From NCBI GenBank assembly GCA_038529355.1, contig JBCBDU010000008.1, forward strand, positions 53,500-117,499: DNA of 64,000 bases, given 5' to 3'. The DNA comes from CALBPI01 sp038529355. Lineage in GTDB: Bacteria; Pseudomonadota; Gammaproteobacteria; Steroidobacterales; Woeseiaceae. Shown in pieces: positions 18,596 to 28,492 of this stretch (positions within the stretch are counted from its first letter, which is position 1; each line of letters begins with the position of its first letter). The notes under the pieces were generated by a model. The model was not told the origin of the DNA. It did no database searches and saw nothing but the letters and a program-made list of their open reading frames with translations. Position numbers and translations under genes: made by a program.

Positions 18596-19985
18596 ACGCC
18601 TGTCGCGCTGCTGCAGGCAGCTCGGCCACGGCAGCTTGCACCGCGTTTGTGAGGCGCTGCCAGATCTGCGGTACCCACACCAGATGTTCGGGTTTCATCA
18701 GGCAGCTGCGCAAGCACGTCACCGGGCCGGCGCCCGGATCGATATTCATCGATGGCGGCAACTGCGCCGCATCGACACGGATCAGTGCGAGGTGCAGATC
18801 GTTAACTGCCGCAAGGTCGAAGACGCGTTGCGCCAGCGACGATGCCGTCGTCGCATCGGCAGCATTGACCGCCCACACGATGATATCCAGTTCGGGCGTG
18901 CGCAGCGGCGTGAACCATTCACTATCGCTCAGGTGTTGGTGCAACGTTTGCGCCGCGTCAAGGCAGTTATCGAGGCTGGTCGCAAAAGCGCCGTCACGAA
19001 CCAACGGGAGTGTTTGCTGCGTTGCCCAGAGTGCTACTGCAGCAGCGCCGGCACGCGAGCACTCCAGGCTGATTTCACCCAGGTGCAGATCATCCGAGGT
19101 GAAATAGGTGTAGGGCGAATCGTGTCGGTAGTGGCGGCCGACAGCCGGATCACGAAATAACACACATCCACAGCCGTAAGGTTGCAAGCCGTGCTTGTGC
19201 GGATCGATAGCAATGCTGTCTGCGGCGCTAATGGCGTCGAAGTGCCTGGCCACCGTCGGCTGCAGACGTGATGCGAGTCGGAAATAGCCGCCATAGGCTG
19301 CATCGACGTGAACACGAAAGCCATATTCTTGCGCCAACTCGACGATGTCAGCGATCGGGTCTACGTTGCCAAAGCTTGTCGTTCCCGCGGTGGCGATAAC
19401 AGTGCCCAGTTGGCCGCGCTTTGCCAACGCCTCCAGCGCCGGCAACGACATGCGACCTTGGTCATCGGCGGGGATGGTTTCATGTACCAAAGCCAGCACT
19501 GACGAAATCCGGGCATGCGTGTAGTGTGCTTGCGCGGAGCTGGCAACACACAGTGATGGGTGTGTTTCGCGCGCGATCCAGAGCGCTTCAAGGTTGGCCA
19601 GTGTGCCGCTGCTGGTGAGATGCCCTAAATGCGTGTGCAACTCGAACATGGTGGCGATGCCAGCCACAGCCTGTTTTTCCAGGGTCGAACTGGCGCGCCC
19701 TCCATCCAGCGCGTGATTGTTCGGGTTTATCCACATCGCTGCCTGGTAGGCAATCCGCGCGACCGGGTGGGGTGGCTTGAGCATTTGCCCAGCATACAAC
19801 GGATGCGCATACGGATAGTTGTCATGCATCAATCGGGCAACCTGCTCCAAGGTACGGCGCATCGCAGTTTGATCCGTTTGCATGGGTTCGGCGTGCGGCA
19901 GATTGTTGAAACCTTGCGCAAGCACGGCGAGCATTTCCGTCAGCCGATCAAGATCATCTTGTTGTACCAGTGCGAAATCTGTCAC
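18594..19985 (-). CDS. Group II pyridoxal-dependent decarboxylase family protein
   Basis: 463 aa fold-type I PLP enzyme. Visible motifs are TSSGTLANLEA (cofactor phosphate loop), HVDAAYGGYF (Asp for the pyridine nitrogen, Ala stacking) and DPHKHGLQPYGCG, where Lys forms the internal aldimine. This resembles aromatic-amino-acid or glutamate decarboxylases, but the substrate is unclear. GTG start; the gene overlaps the pirin gene by 4 bp (GTGA), so the two are coupled. Confidence 0.87.
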   Translation of the reverse strand: MTDFALVQQDDLDRLTEMLAVLAQGFNNLPHAEPMQTDQTAMRRTLEQVARLMHDNYPYAHPLYAGQMLKPPHPVARIAYQAAMWINPNNHALDGGRASSTLEKQAVAGIATMFELHTHLGHLTSSGTLANLEALWIARETHPSLCVASSAQAHYTHARISSVLALVHETIPADDQGRMSLPALEALAKRGQLGTVIATAGTTSFGNVDPIADIVELAQEYGFRVHVDAAYGGYFRLASRLQPTVARHFDAISAADSIAIDPHKHGLQPYGCGCVLFRDPAVGRHYRHDSPYTYFTSDDLHLGEISLECSRAGAAAVALWATQQTLPLVRDGAFATSLDNCLDAAQTLHQHLSDSEWFTPLRTPELDIIVWAVNAADATTASSLAQRVFDLAAVNDLHLALIRVDAAQLPPSMNIDPGAGPVTCLRSCLMKPEHLVWVPQIWQRLTNAVQAAVAELPAAARQA

Positions 19986-20854
19986 GGTGATGACTCAGGT
20001 AGTGGAATGAACTCATTGTCGCCGGCGACCGGCGGAAATAACCGCTCACGCCAGCGATCTTTTGCGGCAGCGATTCGACGCTCATTGCTGGATACGAAAT
20101 TCCATGAAATGTAGCGTCGTTCGGCAAACGGCTCGCCGCCCAGCAGCATGACGCGCGCGGGACCGTCCGTCTCTATGGTCACGTCTGTATTCGGTACCAG
20201 TACCAGCATACTGCCGCTCTGGAACTGGCGACCGTTAACGACGATCTTGCCCTGGGCGACATAGACAGCGCGTTCCGTGTAGTTACAATCCAGTGTTAGC
20301 GAACCCGCGGCGCTCGCATTGCAGTCAACATAGAACAGCGGCGACAGTGTATTGACTGGGGAAAGCTTGCCGAACGCTTCACCGGCAATGAGTCGACACG
20401 TCCAGGCGCCCGATTGCCACTGCGGTAGCAGGTGCGCCGGGTAATGCTCGAAGCTTGGTTCTACCTGTTCATGACTGACCGGCAACGCGATCCAGCATTG
20501 GATGCCTTCGATGTCCATGTAGCCGGCGCGTGATGTGGCGCTGCTGCGCTCCGAGTGGGTAATACCGCAGCCCGCGGTCATCCAGTTGACAGCGCCTGGC
20601 TCAATGTTTTGCGCAGCGCCCGTTGAGTCGCGATGAAACAGCTCGCCGTCGAACAAGTACGTAATCGTGGCGAGGTTAATGTGTGGATGCGGGCGGACAT
20701 CGATGCCTTTTCCCGGCGGGAAGTGTGCAGGGCCCATATGATCAAAGAAAATAAACGGGCCGATCATTTGTCGTTGCAGCGCCGGCAATACACGGCGTAC
20801 GGCAAAGTCACCCAGATCACGCGCCTTGGGCGTTACAACGGTTTCGACGAGCAT
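19982..20854 (-). CDS. Pirin family protein
   Basis: 290 aa bicupin. The N-terminal cupin has the iron-site motif RPHPHINLATITYLFDGE (about 54-71) and a later His-Glu pair near HSERSS. Pirins are iron-binding redox proteins, some with quercetin dioxygenase activity. It is the first gene of a two-gene unit with the PLP decarboxylase. Confidence 0.9.
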   Translation of the reverse strand: MLVETVVTPKARDLGDFAVRRVLPALQRQMIGPFIFFDHMGPAHFPPGKGIDVRPHPHINLATITYLFDGELFHRDSTGAAQNIEPGAVNWMTAGCGITHSERSSATSRAGYMDIEGIQCWIALPVSHEQVEPSFEHYPAHLLPQWQSGAWTCRLIAGEAFGKLSPVNTLSPLFYVDCNASAAGSLTLDCNYTERAVYVAQGKIVVNGRQFQSGSMLVLVPNTDVTIETDGPARVMLLGGEPFAERRYISWNFVSSNERRIAAAKDRWRERLFPPVAGDNEFIPLPESSP

Positions 20855-20923
20855 TGGCGTACCTGTTCTGTAGCTTTGACGGAGCTACGTTAGCACGGAA
20901 AACCGGCCAATGGCGGTCCCTGG

Positions 20924-23377
20924 TCAGGCTGTGTTTTGGTTACTGTCGTCGCTTGCCTGAACATCCGGCAGCCAGTCGCCAAGCATCGTTTGCAGTTGCG
21001 CGATCGTAAACGGTTTGGTCATGTAGTCATCCATGCCGGCATCCAGACAGCGTTGATCGTCACCCTGCAAAGCGTTCGCGGTGAGCGCAATAATCGGCAC
21101 GCGCCGCGCACCGGTTTCGCGCTCTTCCTCGCGTATCCAAGCCGTTGCGGTAAAGCCATCCATGACAGGCATCTGGCAATCCATCAGAATCAGTCGATAG
21201 TCGCCTGCGGCATGCATTTTCAAAGCCTGTGCGCCATCGTCGGCGATGTCATACTCAAGGCCGGACTTTGCGACCATAGCACCGGTGACGCGCTGATTGA
21301 CGGCGTTGTCCTCAACGATCAGTATGCGCCCGGCCAATACCGGCGGCGCGATGGGTTGTACGATCGCCTTACGCAGGGTCGTCGTCAGACCCGCGTTGCG
21401 CTCGGCACGGGCTGCACGTTGCAAGCCTTCGATCAATTCGCGTTGCAGCACAGGCTTACGCACTATGGCGGAAAAACCTGCGGCACGGACCGCCTCATCA
21501 TTGAGCGAGTCGTCTGAGCTGAGCAGCAGCATTTTGGGTTGAGCTGTTTCGGCGATCTGTGCTTGAATTTTTTCGGCCAGCATCAAGCCGTCGATGTCCG
21601 GCATGCATGCGTCGATTGCTGCGATGTCATAGCGGTCACCATTGACTGTTTGCGCCTTGATTGTGTCCAAGGCAGTGCTTGCATCGCTGACACTATCGAC
21701 ATCAATTTGCCAGCTGCGTAGCTGCGTTGCGATCACTTCAAGATTGACGCGGTTGTCGTCGACTAGCAGTATGCGCATCCCGGCAAAGTCGATATCAGGA
21801 CTGTCAATTTGCATATCCGCCGCTGCCAGGCTGATCTCGAAAAAGAACCGCGAGCCACGCCCTTGTTCACTTTCTACCTGTAACGTGCCTCCCATCAAGC
21901 GCACGAGCTGACTACTGATGGCGAGACCCAGTCCGGTGCCGCCGAATCGTCGGGTCGTGGAGCCATCTTCCTGAATGAAGGACTCGAAGATCGCGGCCTG
22001 CTTGCTATGTGCGATGCCGATACCGGTGTCTTCGACCTCAAAGCGATACCTGAAAGTGCCGTCAGCGCCGGTTGGCGCAATCGTTTGTTGGATGCGCAGC
22101 ACGATGCTGCCTTCCTGCGTGAACTTGATTGCATTGCCAACAAGATTGGTCAGGACTTGCCGTAGGCGACCCAGATCGCCGCGTGCTGGACGACTGATTT
22201 GTGGGTCGATATCGAGCGTGAATTCGAGTCCGTTCCGTTGTGCGTTGGCGGCCAGCATCGCAGCGACATCTTCGCCGACGGTGCGCACCAGGAACGGCTC
22301 TTCGTCGAGTTGCATGTGACCTGCTTCGATTTTCGAAAAATCGAGAATGTCATTGATGATGGCAAGCAGCGCGTCGCCGGACTGGCGTATTGTTTGCGCA
22401 TAGCGTCGCTGCTGGGACCCAAGTTCGCCCGCCAGCAACAGTTCTGCCATACCCAAAACGCCATTCATTGGTGTGCGAATTTCATGGCTCATCCTGGCGA
22501 GGAACTCGCTCTTCGTCCTATTCGCCATCTCTGCGCGCTCTTTTTCTTCGAACAGTTGATGTGTGCGCTGGGCCACGCGCTGTTCCAACACTTCGCGCGT
22601 GCGCACTGATTCCCGACGATAGTGTCGTAGACCGTCCACCATGACGTTAAAGCCGTTGATCAGCTCCTGCAATTCGCGGCTGTTCGCATCGGGCAGTTTT
22701 TGCGAAAAATTTCCTGATGCGACTGTTGTCAGACCATCAATGATATCTTGGACAGGACGTAGAATACGCGCAGAAATCCACAGGCAGAGTGCACTGGCCA
22801 GCAGCGCAATGAGTGCACTGGCGATCGCAGTAAAAATGATACTCAGCTTTAAACTGTTTTTCAGTTCGCTGATGTCGACAATCGTTTCGACGTAGCCGAT
22901 GTTGCGCAACTTCGCCGCGTTGGTACTCGATATCAGGAACGGATCGTCGATGCTGCGCATGTAGACCGGCATCTTCATGGCAAACAGTTGATTCTTCGAG
23001 AACGGGAACAGACTGACATCGTTGATGCCCTGGCGCATGTTCGCACGTTCATAGCTCGGCAGCGCCGTAAACATCTCTCGATAGATTTGCACACCGTCAC
23101 TATTGCGAATCTCGATGCCCGCAATGATATTAATGTCTTGCAGGAAGGCGACGGCTTCGGCAAGTTCGGCCGGGTTGCTGGTATACAGCCCGGTAGCAAC
23201 TGCACGCGCTGCGGCTTCGGTAAACACAGACGCCGACGCTTCCGCCTGCGTTCGTGCATTGCGCAGTGTGGCCGACAGCGTCAGATAGGCGGTCAGTAGT
23301 GTCGTCAGCAGGATGAGTAGTACTGCGACCACTGAGAGCTGGGTTTGCAAGCCAAGTTTGCGCAGGGGTCGAATCAT
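20924..23377 (-). CDS. Hybrid sensor histidine kinase with two receiver domains
   Basis: 817 aa from ATG 23377 (a TTG at 23398 is possible). Domains in order: TM helix (about 13-35), periplasmic sensor region, TM helix (about 177-203), HAMP, coiled coil, HisKA (MSHEIRTPMNGV, phospho-His about 298), HATPase (NAIKFT, DTGIGIA, GGTGLGLAIS), receiver 1 (LLVDDNRVN, Asp in IDACMPDIDG) and receiver 2 (IVEDNAVN, Asp in LMDCQMPVMDG). There is no HPt domain, so phosphotransfer must use a separate protein. The plan is BarA/GacS-like, but no cognate regulator is adjacent. Confidence 0.92.
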   Translation of the reverse strand: MIRPLRKLGLQTQLSVVAVLLILLTTLLTAYLTLSATLRNARTQAEASASVFTEAAARAVATGLYTSNPAELAEAVAFLQDINIIAGIEIRNSDGVQIYREMFTALPSYERANMRQGINDVSLFPFSKNQLFAMKMPVYMRSIDDPFLISSTNAAKLRNIGYVETIVDISELKNSLKLSIIFTAIASALIALLASALCLWISARILRPVQDIIDGLTTVASGNFSQKLPDANSRELQELINGFNVMVDGLRHYRRESVRTREVLEQRVAQRTHQLFEEKERAEMANRTKSEFLARMSHEIRTPMNGVLGMAELLLAGELGSQQRRYAQTIRQSGDALLAIINDILDFSKIEAGHMQLDEEPFLVRTVGEDVAAMLAANAQRNGLEFTLDIDPQISRPARGDLGRLRQVLTNLVGNAIKFTQEGSIVLRIQQTIAPTGADGTFRYRFEVEDTGIGIAHSKQAAIFESFIQEDGSTTRRFGGTGLGLAISSQLVRLMGGTLQVESEQGRGSRFFFEISLAAADMQIDSPDIDFAGMRILLVDDNRVNLEVIATQLRSWQIDVDSVSDASTALDTIKAQTVNGDRYDIAAIDACMPDIDGLMLAEKIQAQIAETAQPKMLLLSSDDSLNDEAVRAAGFSAIVRKPVLQRELIEGLQRAARAERNAGLTTTLRKAIVQPIAPPVLAGRILIVEDNAVNQRVTGAMVAKSGLEYDIADDGAQALKMHAAGDYRLILMDCQMPVMDGFTATAWIREEERETGARRVPIIALTANALQGDDQRCLDAGMDDYMTKPFTIAQLQTMLGDWLPDVQASDDSNQNTA

Positions 23378-23495
23378 TGGGCGTTGGCTGCCATTCAATA
23401 GCTACTTAAGGGTAGCGGCCACGGCAGGTGGTTCTTTAGCGCCGCGCACGGTGAACTGGGCTATCATGCAATGCCATCGAAATGGCGAGCGGTCT

Positions 23496-24314
23496 GTGTA
23501 CGTCAGTAAACTTGCAATCTATCCCGTTAAGTCAATGGCACCGCTATTGCGCCAGCGGTGTATTGCCGAACCACGTGGGTTAGCTGGTGATCGGCGCTGG
23601 ATGGTTATTGATGCGGATGATCGCTTCGTTACCGGCAGGGCGCTGCCACAGCTGGTGTTGTGCCAGGTGTCGACTCACGATCACGGCTTGACGCTATCGA
23701 TGCACGGTGACTCGATTCAGGTCGCATTGCCCGCGGCCAGCGCAGCGACACGCGATGTTGTGGTCTGGCGCGACACCGTAGCGGCGCACGATGCCGGCGA
23801 CGCCGTCGCTGCCTGGCTGAGTACTCAGTTTCAGCGGCCGTTGCGATTAGTCTGTCAGGCGGATGATCAACATCGTTGGCTGGCCGAGGGTAAGGCGCTC
23901 GCGCGCGGTGATGAGGTCAGTTTCGCCGATGGCTATCCGTTGTTGCTCATCGGCAGTGCATCACTGCAGGATTTGAATGACCGATTGCGCGCAGCCGTGA
24001 CGATGCAACACTTTCGGCCCAACGTCGTTGTCGCTACCGATACGCCATTCGTTGAAGACACCTGGCGCAGCGTCGCGATCGGCTCCGCTGTTTTTGACGT
24101 TGCCACGGCGTGCTCGCGCTGTATCTTCACCACAGTAGATCCGGTTAGTGGCGCGCGGCGCGAGGATGGCGAGCCGCTGCGTACGCTGCGCGACTATCGG
24201 CGCTTGGAGGGCGAGGGTGGTAAGATCATGTTTGGCATGAACCTGATTACGCGCGTAGCCGGCACGCTGAGCGTTAACGACGTGGTGCGAGTGATCGCGC
24301 GGCGAACCGAGTGA
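23496..24314 (+). CDS. MOSC domain-containing protein (YcbX-like, without ferredoxin domain)
   Basis: 272 aa from the GTG at 23496, which gives the family-typical VYVSKLAIYPVKSM start; an ATG at 23466 adds ten residues. An N-terminal MOSC_N beta-barrel is followed by MOSC with FRPNVVV and CSRCIFTTVDP, whose first Cys is conserved for molybdenum cofactor sulfur handling. E. coli YcbX has a C-terminal 2Fe-2S domain that is absent here. Its stop abuts the stop of the convergent RND gene with no intervening base. Confidence 0.88.
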   Translation: MYVSKLAIYPVKSMAPLLRQRCIAEPRGLAGDRRWMVIDADDRFVTGRALPQLVLCQVSTHDHGLTLSMHGDSIQVALPAASAATRDVVVWRDTVAAHDAGDAVAAWLSTQFQRPLRLVCQADDQHRWLAEGKALARGDEVSFADGYPLLLIGSASLQDLNDRLRAAVTMQHFRPNVVVATDTPFVEDTWRSVAIGSAVFDVATACSRCIFTTVDPVSGARREDGEPLRTLRDYRRLEGEGGKIMFGMNLITRVAGTLSVNDVVRVIARRTE

Positions 24315-27300
24315 TTAGCTCGATAGTTGTTTGTGCCTTCGGCGTTCCGCGAGCGTACCACTGAGTTTCATCGTCAGCCGATAGATCATCGGGATGACAA
24401 ACAGCGTCAATAGCGTCGCAACGAGCAAACCGGATACGATGCTGGTAGCGACAGGTCCCCACAGCAGTGATTTACCGCCGAGGCCTGCCGCCAGTGAGAA
24501 CAGGCCGGCAATCGTCGTCGACGTCGTCATCAGAATAGGGATAACGCGCCGACGCGCCGCGTAGACAGTTGCGTGTAGCGGGCGCATGCCTGCCTTGATG
24601 CGCGCGTTACCGGCATCGATCAAAACGATCGCCGAGTTGACTGCGATGCCAATCAGTGCGACGGCGCCATACATGGTGTATAGGCTCAATGGATTGTTTG
24701 TGAGCCACAGTCCGAATACGACGCCCGTCATCGCCATCGGAACGGTCAGCAAGATCAACAAGGGTTGCCAGTAGCTTCGGAACAAGGTTGCCAACACCAG
24801 ATAAATCAGACCGATACCGAACAGCATCAATGGGCCGAGTGCGTTCAGGCTCTCCTGGATATCATCCAGCGCACCTGAGAATTCGAGGTCAATCTCCGGA
24901 AACTCTGCGGCTTGCGATGCCCACGCCGAGACAATCTGCGCATTGGCACCGACTGTGTCAACGCTGCCCGGTTCCAACTCGGCCGTGACTTTGAGCGCCC
25001 TGCGGAAATTGAAGTGCTGGATGACGCCGCGTCCGCGATCGGTATCGTAGTCGACCAGCGCACGCAGGCTGGTGCTGCCGCCGCTGGGCAAAGAGACCGG
25101 CACATCCAATACGGCTTCAATATTCTGCAAAGTGTATTGGTTGGCGCGTACCCGTAGCTCGACCTTTTCGCCGGCTGCGCGCAGAGTGGAAACGATTTCG
25201 CCGTCTGTATGCAAGCGGAGCAGGCGAGCGATATCGCTTGGTTGCAAACCCTGCTCGAGAATCAGCGCCTCATTGAGGCGCACGACAAGCTGCCGACGCC
25301 CCAACACTTCGTTTATCTGGATGTCTTTCGTGCCGGGAATTGCGGCGACAATTTCGGCGACCCGTTTCGACGCTTCGCTGATGGTGTCGAACCGATTGCC
25401 GCGAACTTTGACCTCGACGGGTGGCGTGCGCGGCGGGCCGCCGGAGATTTCCAGAAAGGTGATTTTGGCGGGAGACGCCATCGCTGCCATTTGCGGGCGC
25501 AGCGTCTCAACGATCTGCGCCACGCTGCGATCAGTGCTGCGTTTTTCGTTAAGGCTAATTTGCAATTGCGCCCATTGATCGCCAATCAGAATTTCGGTCT
25601 CGGTGAATTTTGTGCCGGCCTGCACAGTGATCGCACGCGTTTCGGCTTCATTCAGATTGCGCTTGACGATACGTTCGACATCTTCCGCTGCGCGCAACGT
25701 ATCCTCGATGCGCGCATCGGGAGGCATCTGCAGATGGACGTAGAAGATGCGCACCGGATCGAAAGTGAAAAACTCGTTGCGGATCTTGTTGGTTGCGACG
25801 AGCATGACGGCGCTGAGCATGATCGCTAAACCAGCGAGGCCAAAGATCACCGGGCGGCGCATGACACGCGTCAGCATTCTGGCGTAACCCAGTCGTACCT
25901 TGTGGGTTACCCGCGTTCGCAAATCGCGTTTGGTGTGTTGCCGAATCGCGCGGGCGCTGGACTGGCCGATAACATGCGATGGCAATATCCAGAATGCCTC
26001 GATCAGGCTCACCAAAAGTCCGACGGTGACGACGAACGGAATCACGAACATGAATTTACCGAGAATTCCGGGCAGCAACATCAGCGGCAGAAACGCACTG
26101 ATCGTTGTCAATACGGCGGCAGTGACGGGCGTGCCAACCTCGCGCATGGCGCCAGTGGCGGCATCCAATGGCGTCGTGCCACGTTGCAGCCGGTAATACA
26201 TGGCCTCCACAACAACGACGGCATCGTCGACCAACATGCCCAATACGATGACGATGCCGAGCAGCACCGACACGTTCAGCGTGTTGCCAGTAATGTTCAG
26301 GATTGAAAACGCACCAGCAATCGAGAACACAATGCCCAGCGTGACCATCGCTGCGATTCGGATGCCGAGAAAGGCCCAGCAAACGAACAATACCAGCGTC
26401 AGACCCAGCAGTGAGTTCGTCTCCATGATGCCAAGCGCCTTGCGCGTTTGCAGCGTCTGATCGTCGGCGAGCAGCACCGAAATACCCTGTCTGGCAACGA
26501 TGTCGTTGGTGCTCTCAACATAGGTTTCAATGTCTTGAATCAGTTCGATCGTGTTGGTGTACGCAACTTTGGTAACCGCGAGCGAGACAGCCGGCTGGCC
26601 GTTGTAACGAATCAGTTGCGTTGGGTCCTTGCGCGCGCGCTGGACGCTGGCGATCTCGCCGAGTGGAATGCTCAGGTCGCTGCCCGGCACCCCAATTTCG
26701 ACAGCGGCAAGCGCTTCCGGCGATGGATCAGACTCATCGACACGTATCAGCCAGCTATTGTCGCCAACATCGACGGTGCCAGCCGACGTATCCTTATAGC
26801 CGCTGCGTAACGTATTGGCGATCTCCAATGCCGTCAAACCACGTGCCGCGAGCGCCTGGGGATCGAACGACACCAGCAGTTCGGGTTCATGTAACCCTAA
26901 CGCGGTAACGCGATCTATGCCGGGCAGGCGTTCCATCGCCAGCTGGATGCGTCGCGCATTGCTGCGCAGCACTTCGTCATCGGCCTGTCCTGCGACGACA
27001 ACTAAAGCGGTCGGGAAGCCGGATGACGTGTCCAGCTCGGTAATGTCTGGATCCTCAGCGTCTTCGGGCAACTCGTCATTAAACTTGGCTTGTATTTCGC
27101 GACGCAGGTCGGCAAAGCGTTTGTCTGCGGTGCGCTCATCGAGATCTTGCAGACGGATCAGAATGTTCGACAGTCCCTGACTGGACTGGCTGCTGACAAA
27201 TTTCAGGTTTTGCACGCCGCGAATGGCATCTTCGAGCGGCGATGTCACCAACTCCTCGACATCTTCTGCCGATGCGCCGGGTAACAGGGTCGTGACCTGC

Positions 27301-27434
27301 AACCAGTTGAAACTGATTTCCGGGTCTTGTTCGCGTGGCATCATCGTGTAGGACAGCGTGCCCATGACGACGACGACCATGAACAGGATGTTGACCAGCG
27401 GATGGTTGGTCAACAGGCGTTGGTAGAACGTCAT
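24315..27434 (-). CDS. RND efflux transporter, inner membrane permease (AcrB/HAE family)
   Basis: 1039 aa with the RND layout: TM1, a large periplasmic loop, six TMs, a second loop, five TMs. The proton-relay Asp pair lies in GMLVDDAVVVVEAM (about 400-410), and the first-loop stretch MPREQDPEISFNW is characteristic of a widespread RND subgroup. Substrate is unknown. An ATGA overlap ties it to the adaptor gene upstream. There is no TolC-like outer membrane gene nearby. Confidence 0.93.
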   Translation of the reverse strand: MTFYQRLLTNHPLVNILFMVVVVMGTLSYTMMPREQDPEISFNWLQVTTLLPGASAEDVEELVTSPLEDAIRGVQNLKFVSSQSSQGLSNILIRLQDLDERTADKRFADLRREIQAKFNDELPEDAEDPDITELDTSSGFPTALVVVAGQADDEVLRSNARRIQLAMERLPGIDRVTALGLHEPELLVSFDPQALAARGLTALEIANTLRSGYKDTSAGTVDVGDNSWLIRVDESDPSPEALAAVEIGVPGSDLSIPLGEIASVQRARKDPTQLIRYNGQPAVSLAVTKVAYTNTIELIQDIETYVESTNDIVARQGISVLLADDQTLQTRKALGIMETNSLLGLTLVLFVCWAFLGIRIAAMVTLGIVFSIAGAFSILNITGNTLNVSVLLGIVIVLGMLVDDAVVVVEAMYYRLQRGTTPLDAATGAMREVGTPVTAAVLTTISAFLPLMLLPGILGKFMFVIPFVVTVGLLVSLIEAFWILPSHVIGQSSARAIRQHTKRDLRTRVTHKVRLGYARMLTRVMRRPVIFGLAGLAIMLSAVMLVATNKIRNEFFTFDPVRIFYVHLQMPPDARIEDTLRAAEDVERIVKRNLNEAETRAITVQAGTKFTETEILIGDQWAQLQISLNEKRSTDRSVAQIVETLRPQMAAMASPAKITFLEISGGPPRTPPVEVKVRGNRFDTISEASKRVAEIVAAIPGTKDIQINEVLGRRQLVVRLNEALILEQGLQPSDIARLLRLHTDGEIVSTLRAAGEKVELRVRANQYTLQNIEAVLDVPVSLPSGGSTSLRALVDYDTDRGRGVIQHFNFRRALKVTAELEPGSVDTVGANAQIVSAWASQAAEFPEIDLEFSGALDDIQESLNALGPLMLFGIGLIYLVLATLFRSYWQPLLILLTVPMAMTGVVFGLWLTNNPLSLYTMYGAVALIGIAVNSAIVLIDAGNARIKAGMRPLHATVYAARRRVIPILMTTSTTIAGLFSLAAGLGGKSLLWGPVATSIVSGLLVATLLTLFVIPMIYRLTMKLSGTLAERRRHKQLSS

Positions 27435-28492
27435 TCGCCCGCTATGGCGATACGATCACCGTCATTGAGTTTTTCGCGACCGCCGTCGATGACCTGCGCA
27501 TCGGCGGCCAGCGCCACCTGCGCGGGCCGGCCTTCCTGCGCGCCGTCGATCAGCACGAAACGAGCGGTATCTGATGCGCTCGCGGATACGATGAATACGC
27601 CCAGGCCACTGGCCCTGCGTTGAATGTACGCGGCGGGCAAAAACATCTGGCCGCTGCGAAACTGTAGCCGGCCCGCCTGGCCCGGAGTCGCGGTGGCGCT
27701 TTCGGCGGCGACCAGTCGCACGCTGTGCAAGCGGGTATCCGGGTCCAGCACGCTGCCTGCGCGCATCAACGTCAGGTTTGTCGTAGCAGCACCTGGCACC
27801 ACAAACTGAATACCCGAGGCGTGTTGCAGCGCTGCCAATTGCGCGCTGCTAACGCGAGCGGCAACCTCTGTCGCATCGGTCTGCGTTAATGTGATCAACG
27901 ACTGTCCGGGCGTCACGAGACTGCCCACTTGTGCCTCTCGCGCTGTCACAACGCCATCGAAGGGCGCGGTTATTGTCGTGTCGCTAAGCCTCTCCTGCGC
28001 TTGTTCGACACTGACAGCTGCAATGGCTAGCTGCGCATCGAGCATCGCAACCTGCGTTGCCAAATCGGCCAGCTCATCCACTGACATGAACTGCTGGTCA
28101 GCAAGCTCCCGGCCCCGCGACAATCGCCCCGCAGCAAGCTCGCGTTCGCTGGTCGCACGATCCAGTTCCGCTTTCGCCCGCGCAAGCGTTAACTGTGCGT
28201 CCTTGCGATCCAGTCGAAGTAGACGCTGGCCTTTGTTGACCGTAGCGCCAACGTCGGCGTCAATACTCTGCACGGTGGCAGTGACCTCAGCCGCCAGCGT
28301 CGAAATATTTCGGGCAATGCTTTGTGCTGCAACGTCATAGGCGACGGTCGTCAGCACTGTATCCGGCGCAATCACTGTAACAGGGACTGGATCATCGCCG
28401 GCGCCGTACGCGGACATGGACAGTCCAAGGACTGCGCAGCCCAGCGCGACTATCTGGTCAGGTCGGCGACGTGGATGGCTCGCTGGTGTCAT
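27431..28492 (-). CDS. RND efflux periplasmic adaptor (membrane fusion protein)
   Basis: 353 aa secreted protein with a signal peptide ending near SAYGAG, a split lipoyl/barrel-sandwich domain (VNKGQRLLRLDRKD and TITAPFDGVVTAREAQVGS) and an alpha-helical hairpin between them (about 95-170). It links the RND permease to an outer membrane channel. It overlaps the RND gene by 4 bp and the upstream SDR gene by 35 bp on the same strand. Confidence 0.92.
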   Translation of the reverse strand: MTPASHPRRRPDQIVALGCAVLGLSMSAYGAGDDPVPVTVIAPDTVLTTVAYDVAAQSIARNISTLAAEVTATVQSIDADVGATVNKGQRLLRLDRKDAQLTLARAKAELDRATSERELAAGRLSRGRELADQQFMSVDELADLATQVAMLDAQLAIAAVSVEQAQERLSDTTITAPFDGVVTAREAQVGSLVTPGQSLITLTQTDATEVAARVSSAQLAALQHASGIQFVVPGAATTNLTLMRAGSVLDPDTRLHSVRLVAAESATATPGQAGRLQFRSGQMFLPAAYIQRRASGLGVFIVSASASDTARFVLIDGAQEGRPAQVALAADAQVIDGGREKLNDGDRIAIAGE

